Shown: positions 34,567 through 45,329 of the stretch, in pieces
Layout: every line of letters begins with the position of its first letter
How positions within the stretch are numbered: position 1 is the first letter of the stretch
DNA from: Tragulus kanchil
Taxonomy: Eukaryota; Chordata; Mammalia; Artiodactyla; Tragulidae
Length of the DNA stretch: 64,000 bases
Direction of reading: 5' to 3'
Assembly: GCA_022376925.1 (NCBI GenBank)
Contig: JAIOJX010000030.1
Coordinates: forward strand, 168,697,298-168,761,297
Made by a program: the position numbers and the translations under genes
Notes under the pieces: generated by a model
Database searches by the model: none
The model's input: the letters and a program-made list of their open reading frames with translations, nothing else
Told to the model about the DNA's origin: nothing

Positions 34567-34720
34567 CTTACCTCTGGGAACTCGGGTACAGCAAGGCTCA
34601 TAGTGTACAGAGGACAGTGCAGGTGGAATCGAAAATAAATGCAACTCATCCAGTTTGCCAGAGGGAGACCTCACACGGGGGCGTTCCCAAAGGGCCGACA
34701 GGAACCAGCGCAGGGGAAAA
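34567..34720 (+). repeat. R1 left block with AATAAA motif
   Basis: Contains GTACAGAGGACAGTGCAGGTG, then GAATCGAAAATAAATGCAAC and GAGACCTCACA. The matching block at 37800-37935 shares these in order. The pair forms a direct repeat at the two ends of R1, which fits either terminal repeats of an element or a tandem unit. Confidence 0.7.
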
Positions 34721-34985
34721 GGCAGCTGAAGAGCTGCGAGACAGCCACCACGACGAAAGGGCCGTGCTCCGGCCGCGCTCCGGCCGCGCCACTGCTTGAT
34801 AAGAAGGAAAATCTCTATAGCAGATACACAGCTGTAGAGAGATTCAGAGATACAGATCGCATAGGCCATACGACAGAAAGCTCCAAATAGGGAGCCCGGA
34901 TCCCCAGGGAACCGGGAAAAATACAGACATGAGGGGATGAGGACACAGAGCCAGAAATGCGGCCCAAGAGCGACGTCCACAGAGG

Positions 34986-37160
34986 TGGAGACAGCGAGAG
35001 AAAGAGACGGAGAGGACTATCCTCAGGCGGGTGGGTGGACAGCCGGATTCCTGCACAGGAAAGTACCTGGAGAGGTAAACACCGACACAGAGGGACAGAG
35101 AAACACCCAGACAGGGACCGATGGGCAGACCACACAGGCAGCTGGAAAGAGGCGGGGGTGGGGCAGGAATCCACTCTGAGATGAACACAGGCAGGCAGAG
35201 AAACGGAGCGAGAGCCAGAAACCAAGTACAGAGAGGACGACCGCCTCGGACAGAGAGCTTGGCAGATGCCTAGACAGACACACAGGGAGAGAGTGAGAAA
35301 GCCGAATGAACGAGACTTAAGAGTTTCTTGCTTGTGTCCGCCTATTTCAAAAATCTTTGCAGCTAAAGACCTCCTGGGTGCTGGCCTCTAGAGAAGGGGC
35401 TCACCTCATAAGCTGAAAAAGACACATTGCACGAGAAAACAGCCCCCCAAAGCCTCTTCTTCCCCACCCCTCTGTCCTACACGGGTTTGTGAGGTGTCCC
35501 TCCATGGGGCCTGAGCAGGCACGGGGCCCCAGGATGGACCGTCCCGTGGCTGAGAGGCGGGAGGACGGAACGCACGGGAGCCCTTCCTTGGACCTGGAGT
35601 CCCTAGCCCATTGTGCTTGGGACCTCAGCCTGCAGATTCACACTGGCCCTGCTCTACCCACACTTAGCCTACAGTCCCCCAGAAGAGGGTGCAGCTCTGG
35701 GCTGGAAGAAGTCTGCCCAGTGCCCCCGGCTCCCAGTCACTGGGGTTCTGCTTCCCAACATCAGCCTCCTCCAAGGCAGTCGATGCAGCTGCCCGGGCAT
35801 CAGCCTCCACAAAGCATGGATGCAGGGTGTCCTCTATTGCTGGGGGGCTGAAGGTTAAGGGGTGAGAAGCAAAGACCTCCAGACGGCCCTCTGTGTCTCG
35901 GTGCCCTGTAAACTACCTTAGACCCCAGAAACACCCCTTCTCCTAAAGCTCCGCGTGCCCTCGGGTGGCCCAGCACGGGCACGGAGAAGTGCTGCCTTGT
36001 GGCCGTTTCTGGGAACTACAACCCTCAGGCTGTTTGGCTGGGAGAGATAAGCCAGATCCGCCCAGAAAAGTCGGAGCCCCACGAGAGAAAGAAGACGGAG
36101 AGGACTGGAGACAGCGAGAGAAAGAGACGGAGAGGACTATCCTCAGGCGGGTGGGTGGACAGCCGGATTCCTGCACAGGAAAGTACCTGGAGAGGTAAAC
36201 ACCGACACAGAGGGACAGAGAAACACCCAGACAGGGACCGATGGGCAGACCACACAGGCAGCTGGAAAGAGGCGGGGGTGGGGCAGGAATCCACTCTGAG
36301 ATGAACACAGGCAGGCAGAGAAACGGAGCGAGAGCCAGAAACCAAGTACAGAGAGGACGACCGCCTCGGACAGAGAGCTTGGCAGATGCCTAGACAGACA
36401 CACAGGGAGAGAGTGAGAAAGCCGAATGAACGAGACTTAAGAGTTTCTTGCTTGTGTCCGCCTATTTCAAAAATCTTTGCAGCTAAAGACCTCCTGGGTG
36501 CTGGCCTCTAGAGAAGGGGCTCACCTCATAAGCTGAAAAAAGACACATTGCACGAGAAAACAGCCCCCCAAAGCCTCTTCTTCCCCACCCCTCTGTCCTA
36601 CACGGGTTTGTGAGGTGTCCCTCCATGGGGCCTGAGCAGGCACGGGGCCCCAGGATGGACCGTCCCGTGGCTGAGAGGCGGGGAGGACGGGAACGCACGG
36701 GAGCCCTTCCTTGGACCTGGAGTCCCTAGCCCATTGTGCTTGGGACCTCAGCCTGCAGATTCACACTGGCCCTGCTCTACCCACACTTAGCCTACAGTCC
36801 CCCAGAAGAGGGTGCAGCTCTGGGCTGGAAGAAGTCTGCCCAGTGCCCCCGGCTCCCAGTCACTGGGGTTCTGCTTCCCAACATCAGCCTCCTCCAAGGC
36901 AGTCGATGCAGCTGCCCCGGGCATCAGCCTCCACAAAGCATGGATGCAGGGTGTCCTCTATTGCTGGGGGGCTGAAGGTTAAGGGGTGAGAAGCAAAGAC
37001 CTCCAGACGGCCCTCTGTGTCTCGGTGCCCTGTAAACTACCTTAGACCCCAGAAACACCCCTTCTCCTAAAGCTCCGCGTGCCCTCGGGTGGCCCAGCAC
37101 GGGCACGGAGAAGTGCTGCCGCCTTGTGGCCGTTTCTGGGAACTACAACCCTCCAGGCTG
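34986..37160 (+). repeat. Tandem direct duplication D11 (unit 1,120 bp)
   Basis: The block 34986-36105 recurs at 36106-37160 within R1. The left copy ends with about 75 corrupted or unmatched bases after AACTACAACCCT (for example TTTGGCTGGGAGAGATAAGCC). The right copy continues into CCAGGCTGTGCTTAAGG, which matches R2. The right copy is therefore the natural continuation. Confidence 0.92.
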
Positions 37161-37739
37161 TGCTTAAGGCTGGGGAGAGACTGAGGGCCGGCAGGGCTCT
37201 AGGGACCCCCCACCCTGGACGAACCTCCGGTGCTTCGTCATGCTAGAAGAATACAAACCTGGGCCCAACTGCAGAGCCAGTCGAAAGCGGCAGATCTGTC
37301 TCTAGGCCGCGGAGTTCTTCAGCATCTCCTACGCGGACGCGGCCGTCGCCGGCAGCTGCCCGCAGTACCTCAACCGACCACAGAGGCGGGAGGCCATGTG
37401 GACAAAACAGAAGCCCCCCGCCCAACTCCCGCCCGGACCGGGAACCGCTAACAGCCACTCTAAGCAGGGCCGGCAGGTCTCCTCCTAGGCCAAAAACACA
37501 CCTCAAAGGTGAGCCCCCAAATCTCACGCCGGAGTCGCTGTCCAGAGACAGCCGTCCTCTTGAGAAAGCCCTGAAACCGCCCCCTCCCGCCCCACCCAAC
37601 CCCAATGCCTACCGTAGCGTGACCTACAAAAACCGAGCACTGGAAACTGGAAAGCGGTCCTTTCGGAGCTGAAGGGATACTGAGCACTCCTGCCGCATCC
37701 ACGCAATGGATCATGAGGCTGCGAGGACCCGACGGAAAC

Positions 37740-37935
37740 CAGGCTGCCTTGCAGCCACATGGACCTACTCTCTGTCGATCACACTGATGCAAGGAACTCG
37801 GAGAGGGCAAGGCTAAGGGCGTACAGAGGACAACGTGCAGGTGGAATCGAGAATAAATGCAACGAATCCGGTCTGCGAAACAGAAACTGATTCCCAGACT
37901 GAGACCTCACAGCCAGACGTTCCAAAAGCGCAGAG
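37740..37935 (+). repeat. R1 right block, partner of the left block
   Basis: CAGCCACATGGACC, CGATCACAC, GAACTCGG and GTACAGAGGACA, followed by GCAGGTGGAATCG and AATAAATGCAAC, match 34095-34125 plus 34572-34720 with the LTR removed. R3 has the same block near 6060-6165. Confidence 0.7.
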
Positions 37936-37964
37936 TCACTGAGAAGGCGGGGGTGGAAACAGAC

Positions 37965-38160
37965 AAGAGCTGAGGGAGCCCATGTGCGGCAACGACAGAA
38001 GCCCGTGAGCCCTAGAGCCTGAGTTCCACAACAAGAAAAATCACTGCAACAAGAAGCCTGCTCACCGAAACTAGAGAGTAGCCCCCACTTCCTGCAACTA
38101 GAGAAGAGCCTGCAGCAGCACCCAGAATAACCAAAAATACAGAAATAAATTTGTTTAAAA
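37965..38160 (+). repeat. Bov-tA-type SINE, head missing
   Basis: The body segment shows CACTGCAACAAGAAGCC, CTAGAGAGTAGCCCCC and CAGCAGCACCCAGAATAACC, and ends in an A-rich tail with AATAAATTTG. The tRNA-like head is absent, so it is 5'-truncated. Confidence 0.75.
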
Positions 38161-38575
38161 AACCGAAGGTAAAAAAAATATATATGAAAGCGGCAGTGGA
38201 AAAAGAGACCTATCACATATAGTGGAAGGAATACAGCAGTGGCAGCCTGCTTCTCATCAGAAATTTTGCAAACCATCAGAGGATCAATGACTTTGAAGTG
38301 TTGAAAGAACAAAGCTGTCAGCTAGAATCCTAGACCTAGTGAAAACCTTTTTTTTTTTAACTTTTTTTTTTAAGGTGAAATAAAGTCCTTTCAGGTAAAC
38401 ACTGAAAGAATGAATCACCAGTAGAACTACAAGACAAGAATGTCAAAGGGATTTCTTTAGGCAGAAGGAAAATAATACCCGAGGATACCCTGAGTCTATA
38501 CCAAAGTATAAGGAACATCAGAGATAGTAAATACCTAGGTGAATAGAAGAATCTTTTCATTTCTTTACTCCTCTC

Positions 38576-38899
38576 AAAAGTACTGACCTGGGCTTCCCTG
38601 GTGGTCCAGTGGGTAAGGACACCGCCTTGCAGTGCAAGGGGCGCCTCTTTGATCCCTTGGCCTGGGAAGATCCCACGTGCCATGGAGCGGCTGGACCGAT
38701 GTGTCCAACTACCAAGCCGGAGCTCTGGAGCGCATGCGCCCAGACAAGTGCTCTGCGACAACAGAGGCCACTGCAATGGGAGGCCCACACAGGCCAAAAA
38801 ACAAAGATGGATGAAAATAGATAAATGAAAGACCAAGAGAAGTGCCCCGCCCACCCCCCTGCCTCCCCAACCTGCTCCGCCCCCCAAAAAGTACTGACC
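38576..38899 (+). repeat. GCATGCGC-type SINE, intact full-length reference copy
   Basis: AAAAGTACTGACC at 38576-38588 and 38887-38899 is a 13-bp target-site duplication around a 298-bp plus-strand SINE. It runs head GGGCTTCCCTGGTGGTCCAG, a degraded B box, CTCTGGAGCGCATGCGCCC, GCTCTGCGACAACAGAGGCC, GGGAGGCCCACACAGGCC, an A-rich part and a C-rich tail CCCCGCCCACCCCCC. It defines the family's ends best in this window. Confidence 0.95.
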
Positions 38900-38906
38900 C
38901 TCTGAA

Positions 38907-41077
38907 GTACATAAAGGGGCTTGCAATGGACAGAAATAAAATGTGTGACAGCAGCACCAATAATGGAAGTGGGGAAATCAAAGTATTCTCTTTCAAGAGT
39001 CTCACAGTCTATATACAAAGAATGTCATATCTATTCAAGCTATGTTGTGGTAGAGCTGCATTTTAAATCCTAGGCTAGTAAGTCTACATCTAGCCAGTAA
39101 GTCAACAGTGATTAACATAATACCAGAAAAAAAGTCCAGAAATGGGCATGAAAAGAGAAAAAAGGAACAAAGAACAGATGAGTCAAATAGAAAACAGTCA
39201 GGAAGTTTAAACCAAACTCTAAAGCTGAGTACAACAAATATAAATATTCTAAACACTCCAGGTAAAAGGACCCCTGGTCAAAATAGATTACTGGAGTAGA
39301 TTTAAAGAAAAACAAAACCCAACTATATATTGCTTATACAAAACCTACTTTTAACAGGAACAGATTAGCACGCCAATTAAAAGAAGGATGAAGTACCTAT
39401 ATTAATATGACATAAAAGTAATTCTAGAACAAGAAACATTAGGTAAAGTAGACTTCAGGACAATAAATACTCACAAGGGATTTAAGAAGAGGACATAATA
39501 ATAAAATGGTCAATTCATCAAGAAGGCAATAATCCTAAATACATATGCACATAAAACAGAGCTTCAAAATATGTGAAACAAAAACTCACAGAACTGAAGG
39601 GAAGTCATTTCCAATTTCGGCTGGAGATCTCAACGCTTCTCTTTCAGTAGAACAAAATAGACTCCACTCCCCCGCAAAAAAAGGAAAAAAAATGTAAGGT
39701 TACTGGAATATATAACAAACCTACCAGTCAGTGTGACCTAACTGGCATTCATAGACTATTTCACCCAACAACACTTTAATGCATTCAAGAACATCTGGAA
39801 CACTCATCAAAATGAACTCATTTCTGGACCCTCAAACAAACTTTTACACATTGAAAAGAATTAAAACCATCAACAACACAGTCTCAGAGTATAATGGAAA
39901 TAAACTCGTCATCAATAATAGAATATTTGGAAAATCCTCAGGTATTTGGAAATGTAACCAATATGTACAAATCTAAATTAACTCAGGGCACCAATAATGG
40001 TACATAAAGGGCTTGCAATGGACAGAAATAAAATGTGTGACAGCAGCACCAATAATGGAAGTGGGGAAATCAAAGTATTCTCTTTCAAGAGTCTCACAGT
40101 CTATATACAAAGAATGTCATATCTATTCAAGCTATGTTGTGGTAGAGCTGCATTTTAAATCCTAGGCTAGTAAGTCTACATCTAGCCAGTAAGTCAACAG
40201 TGATTAACATAATACCAGAAAAAAAGTCCAGAAATGGGCATGAAAAGAGAAAAAAGGAACAAAGAACAGATGAGTCAAATAGAAAACAGTCAGGAAGTTT
40301 AAACCAAACTCTAAAGCTGAGTACAACAAATATAAATATTCTAAACACTCCAGGTAAAAGGACCCCTGGTCAAAATAGATTACTGGAGTAGATTTAAAGA
40401 AAAACAAAACCCAACTATATATTGCTTATACAAAACCTACTTTTAACAGGAACAGATTAGCACGCCAATTAAAAGAAGGATGAAGTACCTATATTAATAT
40501 GACATAAAAGTAATTCTAGAACAAGAAACATTAGGTAAAGTAGACTTCAGGACAATAAATACTCACAAGGGATTTAAGAAGAGGACATAATAATAAAATG
40601 GTCAATTCATCAAGAAGGCAATAATCCTAAATACATATGCACATAAAACAGAGCTTCAAAATATGTGAAACAAAAACTCACAGAACTGAAGGGAAGTCAT
40701 TTCCAATTTCGGCTGGAGATCTCAACGCTTCTCTTTCAGTAGAACAAAATAGACTCCACTCCCCCGCAAAAAAAGGAAAAAAAATGTAAGGTTACTGGAA
40801 TATATAACAAACCTACCAGTCAGTGTGACCTAACTGGCATTCATAGACTATTTCACCCAACAACACTTTAATGCATTCAAGAACATCTGGAACACTCATC
40901 AAAATGAACTCATTTCTGGACCCTCAAACAAACTTTTACACATTGAAAAGAATTAAAACCATCAACAACACAGTCTCAGAGTATAATGGAAATAAACTCG
41001 TCATCAATAATAGAATATTTGGAAAATCCTCAGGTATTTGGAAATGTAACCAATATGTACAAATCTAAATTAACTCA
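38907..41077 (+). repeat. Tandem direct duplication D12 (unit 1,093 bp)
   Basis: The block 38907-39999 recurs at 40000-41077. The left copy ends AACTCAGGGCACCAATAATG, where the right copy reads AACTCATGGGTCAAAGC. The stray CACCAATAATGG echoes text inside the unit. Otherwise the copies differ by a G-run length. Confidence 0.93.
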
Positions 41078-41183
41078 TGGGTCAAAGCAAAAAAATCACA
41101 ATAAAAGTAGTTACCTCTAGAGGAAAGACGAAACCGAGTGAAGAGGATAGGAATCAAGATAACAGTCTCTGCTCTACAAAGCA

Positions 41184-41362
41184 GGAGTCGTGGGAGGCAC
41201 AGGTTCGATCCCTGGGTTGGGAAGATCCCCTGGAGGAGGGCATGGCAGCCCACTCCAGGATTCTTGCCTGCAGAATGCCATGGACAGAGGAGCCTGGTGG
41301 GCTACGTCCATGGGGTCGCAAGGGGCCACAGATCTGACTGAAGTGACTGCACACGTGCATGC
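41184..41362 (+). repeat. Bov-A2-type SINE
   Basis: Contains the ruminant hallmark text GGTTCGATCCCTGGGTTGGG, AAGATCCCCTGGAGGAGGGC, ATGGCAGCCCACTCCAG, CATGGACAGAGGAGCCTGG and GGCTACGTCCATGGGGTCGC. The head before the B box is absent. Bov-A2 is ruminant-specific, and this is the strongest evidence for the host group. Confidence 0.92.
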
Positions 41363-41909
41363 ACCTCGCCTATGCACAGACTTTGGAAGCACACGATGTT
41401 TAGTCAATAACAAGTAAAGAGGGGACTATCCCTAAAAACTGAAAATTACAAATGGATGTAATTTGACTTATATATCGAGGCCACTGCATAGCCACGCAGA
41501 GAACACAAGTATTGGATGCATTTAGTAGTTTTCTGGTTCATAGTAATTGTAGCAATGTTATTTTGAAAGTATTATGTTGATTGTCTAAGACAGAGCAAGA
41601 TAAAAGCAATTTCGTAAATGTAATTAGAAACCAAGATTTTTAAAATAAAGAAAGGAATTTAAGTATAAAACTCAATACCTACGGCAGATTCAGGTCGATG
41701 TGTGGCAGTAAACAAAACTCTGATAAAAACAAAATAAAACTCAAGAAATGAAAGCACTGACACCTTAAGTTTTACTGGGAAATGACAGTATCAACTCATG
41801 ATCTACATCTCTCTTTCTAAAAACTCTTTTTTTTCCCCCTCATCTCTTCAATGAAAAGGCCTAGAAGCAATATAAGTCGTTAGTATCCAGGCTGTGGTCT
41901 TTAAAAACT
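41363..41909. other. Unrecognised AT-rich sequence
   Basis: No gene or repeat recognised in about 0.55 kb. Repeated at 42504-43050, and its right part again at 43999-44165, because of D13 and D14. Confidence 0.5.
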
Positions 41910-42110
41910 AGGGGCTTCCCTGGTGGTCCAGTGGGTAAGGACACCGCCTTGCAGTGTAAAGGGCACCGGTTCGATCCCTGGTCCGAGAAGATCCCACGTG
42001 CCGCTGAGCGGCTGGGCCAGTGTGTCCAGTTAGGAGCCAGCGCTCTGGAGCTGGTGCTCTGCAACAAGAGAGACCACTGCAATGGGAGGCCCACACAGGC
42101 CAAACAATAA
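41910..42110 (+). repeat. GCATGCGC-family SINE, variant lacking the motif (first of three copies)
   Basis: The head GGGGCTTCCCTGGTGGTCCA, B box GGTTCGATCCC and the GGGAGGCCCACACAGGCC body are present. The central segment reads GCTCTGGAGCTGGTGCTCTG, so the GCATGCGC part is deleted. It is cut at the D13 junction. Confidence 0.85.
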
Positions 42111-42324
42111 AAGGTCTCAGAGTATAATGGAAATAAACTCGTCATCAATAATAGAATATTTGGAAAATCCTCAGGTATTTGGAAATGTAACCAATATGTA
42201 CAAATCTAAATTAACTCATGGGTCAAAGCAAAAAAATCACAATAAAAGTAGTTACCTCTAGAGGAAAGACGAAACCGAGTGAAGAGGATAGGAATCAAGA
42301 TAACAGTCTCTGCTCTACAAAGCA

Positions 42325-42503
42325 GGAGTCGTGGGAGGCACAGGTTCGATCCCTGGGTTGGGAAGATCCCCTGGAGGAGGGCATGGCAGCCCACTCCAGG
42401 ATTCTTGCCTGCAGAATGCCATGGACAGAGGAGCCTGGTGGGCTACGTCCATGGGGTCGCAAGGGGCCACAGATCTGACTGAAGTGACTGCACACGTGCA
42501 TGC
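42325..42503 (+). repeat. Bov-A2-type SINE, D13 copy
   Basis: Same insertion as 41184-41362, seen again through D13. Confidence 0.92.
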
Positions 42504-43050
42504 ACCTCGCCTATGCACAGACTTTGGAAGCACACGATGTTTAGTCAATAACAAGTAAAGAGGGGACTATCCCTAAAAACTGAAAATTACAAATGGATGT
42601 AATTTGACTTATATATCGAGGCCACTGCATAGCCACGCAGAGAACACAAGTATTGGATGCATTTAGTAGTTTTCTGGTTCATAGTAATTGTAGCAATGTT
42701 ATTTTGAAAGTATTATGTTGATTGTCTAAGACAGAGCAAGATAAAAGCAATTTCGTAAATGTAATTAGAAACCAAGATTTTTAAAATAAAGAAAGGAATT
42801 TAAGTATAAAACTCAATACCTACGGCAGATTCAGGTCGATGTGTGGCAGTAAACAAAACTCTGATAAAAACAAAATAAAACTCAAGAAATGAAAGCACTG
42901 ACACCTTAAGTTTTACTGGGAAATGACAGTATCAACTCATGATCTACATCTCTCTTTCTAAAAACTCTTTTTTTTCCCCCTCATCTCTTCAATGAAAAGG
43001 CCTAGAAGCAATATAAGTCGTTAGTATCCAGGCTGTGGTCTTTAAAAACT

Positions 43051-43297
43051 AGGGGCTTCCCTGGTGGTCCAGTGGGTAAGGACACCGCCTTGCAGTGTAA
43101 AGGGCACCGGTTCGATCCCTGGTCCGAGAAGATCCCACGTGCCGCTGAGCGGCTGGGCCAGTGTGTCCAGTTAGGAGCCAGCGCTCTGGAGCTGGTGCTC
43201 TGCAACAAGAGAGACCACTGCAATGGGAGGCCCACACAGGCCAAACAATAAAGCTGGGTGAAAACAAATGATGACTTAGAGGCAAAAAACAAAAACA
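43051..43297 (+). repeat. GCATGCGC-family SINE, motif-deleted variant (second copy, full tail)
   Basis: Same insertion as at 41910, here with its natural 3' end (AATAAAGCTGGGTGAAAAC and an A-rich tail). Confidence 0.85.
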
Positions 43298-43429
43298 ACT
43301 ACTTCCCACTAAAAGAAACCAACATTTCTTAAAGAAATTGCAGATCAAGGTCAGAAGCAGGAAGGACACGCACAAAATGAGCCCCAGAATTTCTTAACAG
43401 GACAGAACACAAGTGTTAGTGGCTCAGTC

Positions 43430-43697
43430 TTTTTTTTTTTTTTTGGCCACTTCTATTGGTCTTTCATTTATTTATATCCATTCATCTTTGTTCTTTGGCC
43501 GGTGTGGGCCTCCCAGCGCGGTGGCCCCTGTTGTTGCAGAGCACCGGCTCTGGGCGCATGCGCTCCAGAGCTCCGGCTCAGTAGTTGGACACATCGGTCC
43601 AGCCGCTCCATGGCACGTGGGATCTTCCCAGGCCAGGGATCAAACCGGTGCCCCTTGCACTGCAAGGCGGTGTCCTTACCCACTGGACCACCAGGAA
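43430..43697 (-). repeat. GCATGCGC-type SINE, minus strand
   Basis: Poly(T) left end, GGGCGCATGCGCTCCAGAGC, TTGGACACATCGGTCCAGCC, B-box complement and head complement ending CCACCAGGAAGCC. Flanks TGGCTCAGTCTT and TGGCTCCATCTT look like a slightly diverged 12-bp target-site duplication. Doubled at about 44545-44812 by D14. Confidence 0.9.
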
Positions 43698-44165
43698 GCC
43701 GCATGGCTCCATCTTAACAAGGAAGCTATCAAGAAACAATAACGCTGTGTCAGAAGCACACAGCAATCAACTCTGCAAATACGGAAGCATCAAAAAGAAT
43801 GACTATCATTGATTGAAACACATATTGTTAAAAACTCTTTGAGAGTGTGATGGGGGAAAATTTTGGAGATTGCTAGGACATTGACCTTACTTTTGAAGAT
43901 TACTAAGTAGAAAAAAATCATGTGTTTTTCTTGTCTTTCCTGTATAAACTGTGTATCAAGGTGATAAAATAATTACTGAAGGAAAAACCTTAAAACTAAA
44001 GAAATGAAAGCACTGACACCTTAAGTTTTACTGGGAAATGACAGTATCAACTCATGATCTACATCTCTCTTTCTAAAAACTCTTTTTTTTCCCCCTCATC
44101 TCTTCAATGAAAAGGCCTAGAAGCAATATAAGTCGTTAGTATCCAGGCTGTGGTCTTTAAAAACT

Positions 44166-44412
44166 AGGGGCTTCCCTGGTGGTCCAGTGGGTAAGGACAC
44201 CGCCTTGCAGTGTAAAGGGCACCGGTTCGATCCCTGGTCCGAGAAGATCCCACGTGCCGCTGAGCGGCTGGGCCAGTGTGTCCAGTTAGGAGCCAGCGCT
44301 CTGGAGCTGGTGCTCTGCAACAAGAGAGACCACTGCAATGGGAGGCCCACACAGGCCAAACAATAAAGCTGGGTGAAAACAAATGATGACTTAGAGGCAA
44401 AAAACAAAAACA
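44166..44412 (+). repeat. GCATGCGC-family SINE, motif-deleted variant (third copy)
   Basis: Same insertion as 41910 and 43051, repeated by D14. Confidence 0.85.
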
Positions 44413-44544
44413 ACTACTTCCCACTAAAAGAAACCAACATTTCTTAAAGAAATTGCAGATCAAGGTCAGAAGCAGGAAGGACACGCACAAAATGAGCCCC
44501 AGAATTTCTTAACAGGACAGAACACAAGTGTTAGTGGCTCAGTC

Positions 44545-44812
44545 TTTTTTTTTTTTTTTGGCCACTTCTATTGGTCTTTCATTTATTTATATCCATTCAT
44601 CTTTGTTCTTTGGCCGGTGTGGGCCTCCCAGCGCGGTGGCCCCTGTTGTTGCAGAGCACCGGCTCTGGGCGCATGCGCTCCAGAGCTCCGGCTCAGTAGT
44701 TGGACACATCGGTCCAGCCGCTCCATGGCACGTGGGATCTTCCCAGGCCAGGGATCAAACCGGTGCCCCTTGCACTGCAAGGCGGTGTCCTTACCCACTG
44801 GACCACCAGGAA
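44545..44812 (-). repeat. GCATGCGC-type SINE, D14 copy of 43430-43697
   Basis: Same element and flanks as 43430-43697, repeated by D14. Confidence 0.9.
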
Positions 44813-45329
44813 GCCGCATGGCTCCATCTTAACAAGGAAGCTATCAAGAAACAATAACGCTGTGTCAGAAGCACACAGCAATCAACTCTGCAAATACGGA
44901 AGCATCAAAAAGAATGACTATCATTGATTGAAACACATATTGTTAAAAACTCTTTGAGAGTGTGATGGGGGAAAATTTTGGAGATTGCTAGGACAATGAC
45001 CTTACTTTTGAAGATTACTAAGTAGAAAAAAAAAATCATGTGTTTTTCTTGTCTTTCCTGTATAAACTGTGTATCAAGGTGATAAAATAATTACTGAAGG
45101 AAAAAATGCTAGTAAATGTAGACAAGAACAATTACAAAAAAAACATTAATTAGGTACAGGTACAGGGCTGTTGTAGGCTAAGAGAGTGTGTTTTATCTAT
45201 AAAAGATACATATTGAAGCGTTTAAGTTTGAAATTACATGATTGCTGAGATTTGCTTTTAAAATATTCCCTTAAGGGAAAAAGTCTGTGGGATAAAAACA
45301 TGAAGCAAGATGCTAATGCATATCAAAAC

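Larger units (their letters stand above)
34015..37964 (+). repeat. Family R repeat, copy R1 (longest)
   Basis: In order it contains a left block with CAGCCACGTGGACC and GCAGGTGGAATCG plus AAATAAATGCAAC, an AGACAGAGAG-rich part (34930-35300), and a GC-rich core (35490-37150). These are followed by CCGCCTTGTGG (37110), a second GC-rich part, and at 37740-37935 a second version of the left block. It matches R2 and R3 in inverted orientation. D11 and a probable solo LTR inflate it. Without them the left-block spacing is about 2.1 kb. I cannot name the family. Confidence 0.7.
38161..41077 (+). mobile_element. Ancient degenerate LINE-1 (L1M/HAL1-like), plus strand
   Basis: AT-rich sequence with decayed L1 hallmarks: GGTGAAATAAAGTCCTTTCAG and CACCAGTAGAACTACAAGACAAGAATG, then an endonuclease-like stretch (CTAAACACTCCAGGTAAAAGG, GATTACTGGAGTAGATT, TATTGCTTATACAAAACCTAC) corresponding to LNAPxKR...CCLQET. 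No long frame remains. It is interrupted by a SINE at 38589-38886 and doubled by D12. The subfamily cannot be settled by eye. Confidence 0.65.
40973..43252 (+). repeat. Tandem direct duplication D13 (unit 1,141 bp)
   Basis: The block 40973-42113 recurs at 42114-43252. Its start lies in the D12 right copy, so GTCTCAGAGTATAATGG and its neighbourhood occur three times (39881, 40973, 42114). A Bov-A2 element and a SINE are doubled. Confidence 0.93.
42884..45105 (+). repeat. Tandem direct duplication D14 (unit 1,115 bp)
   Basis: The block 42884-43998 recurs at 43999-45105. The left copy ends GAAGGAAAAACCTTAAAACT, where the right copy reads GAAGGAAAAAATGCTAGT. Other differences are a two-base A-run change near 45029 and GGACATTGACC versus GGACAATGACC. 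Confidence 0.93.

Noticed and set aside
38589..38660. Functional tRNA gene in the SINE head
   Set aside because: The A- and B-box-like segments resemble tRNA-Glu, but the head lacks a full cloverleaf and is part of a repeated SINE with a target-site duplication.
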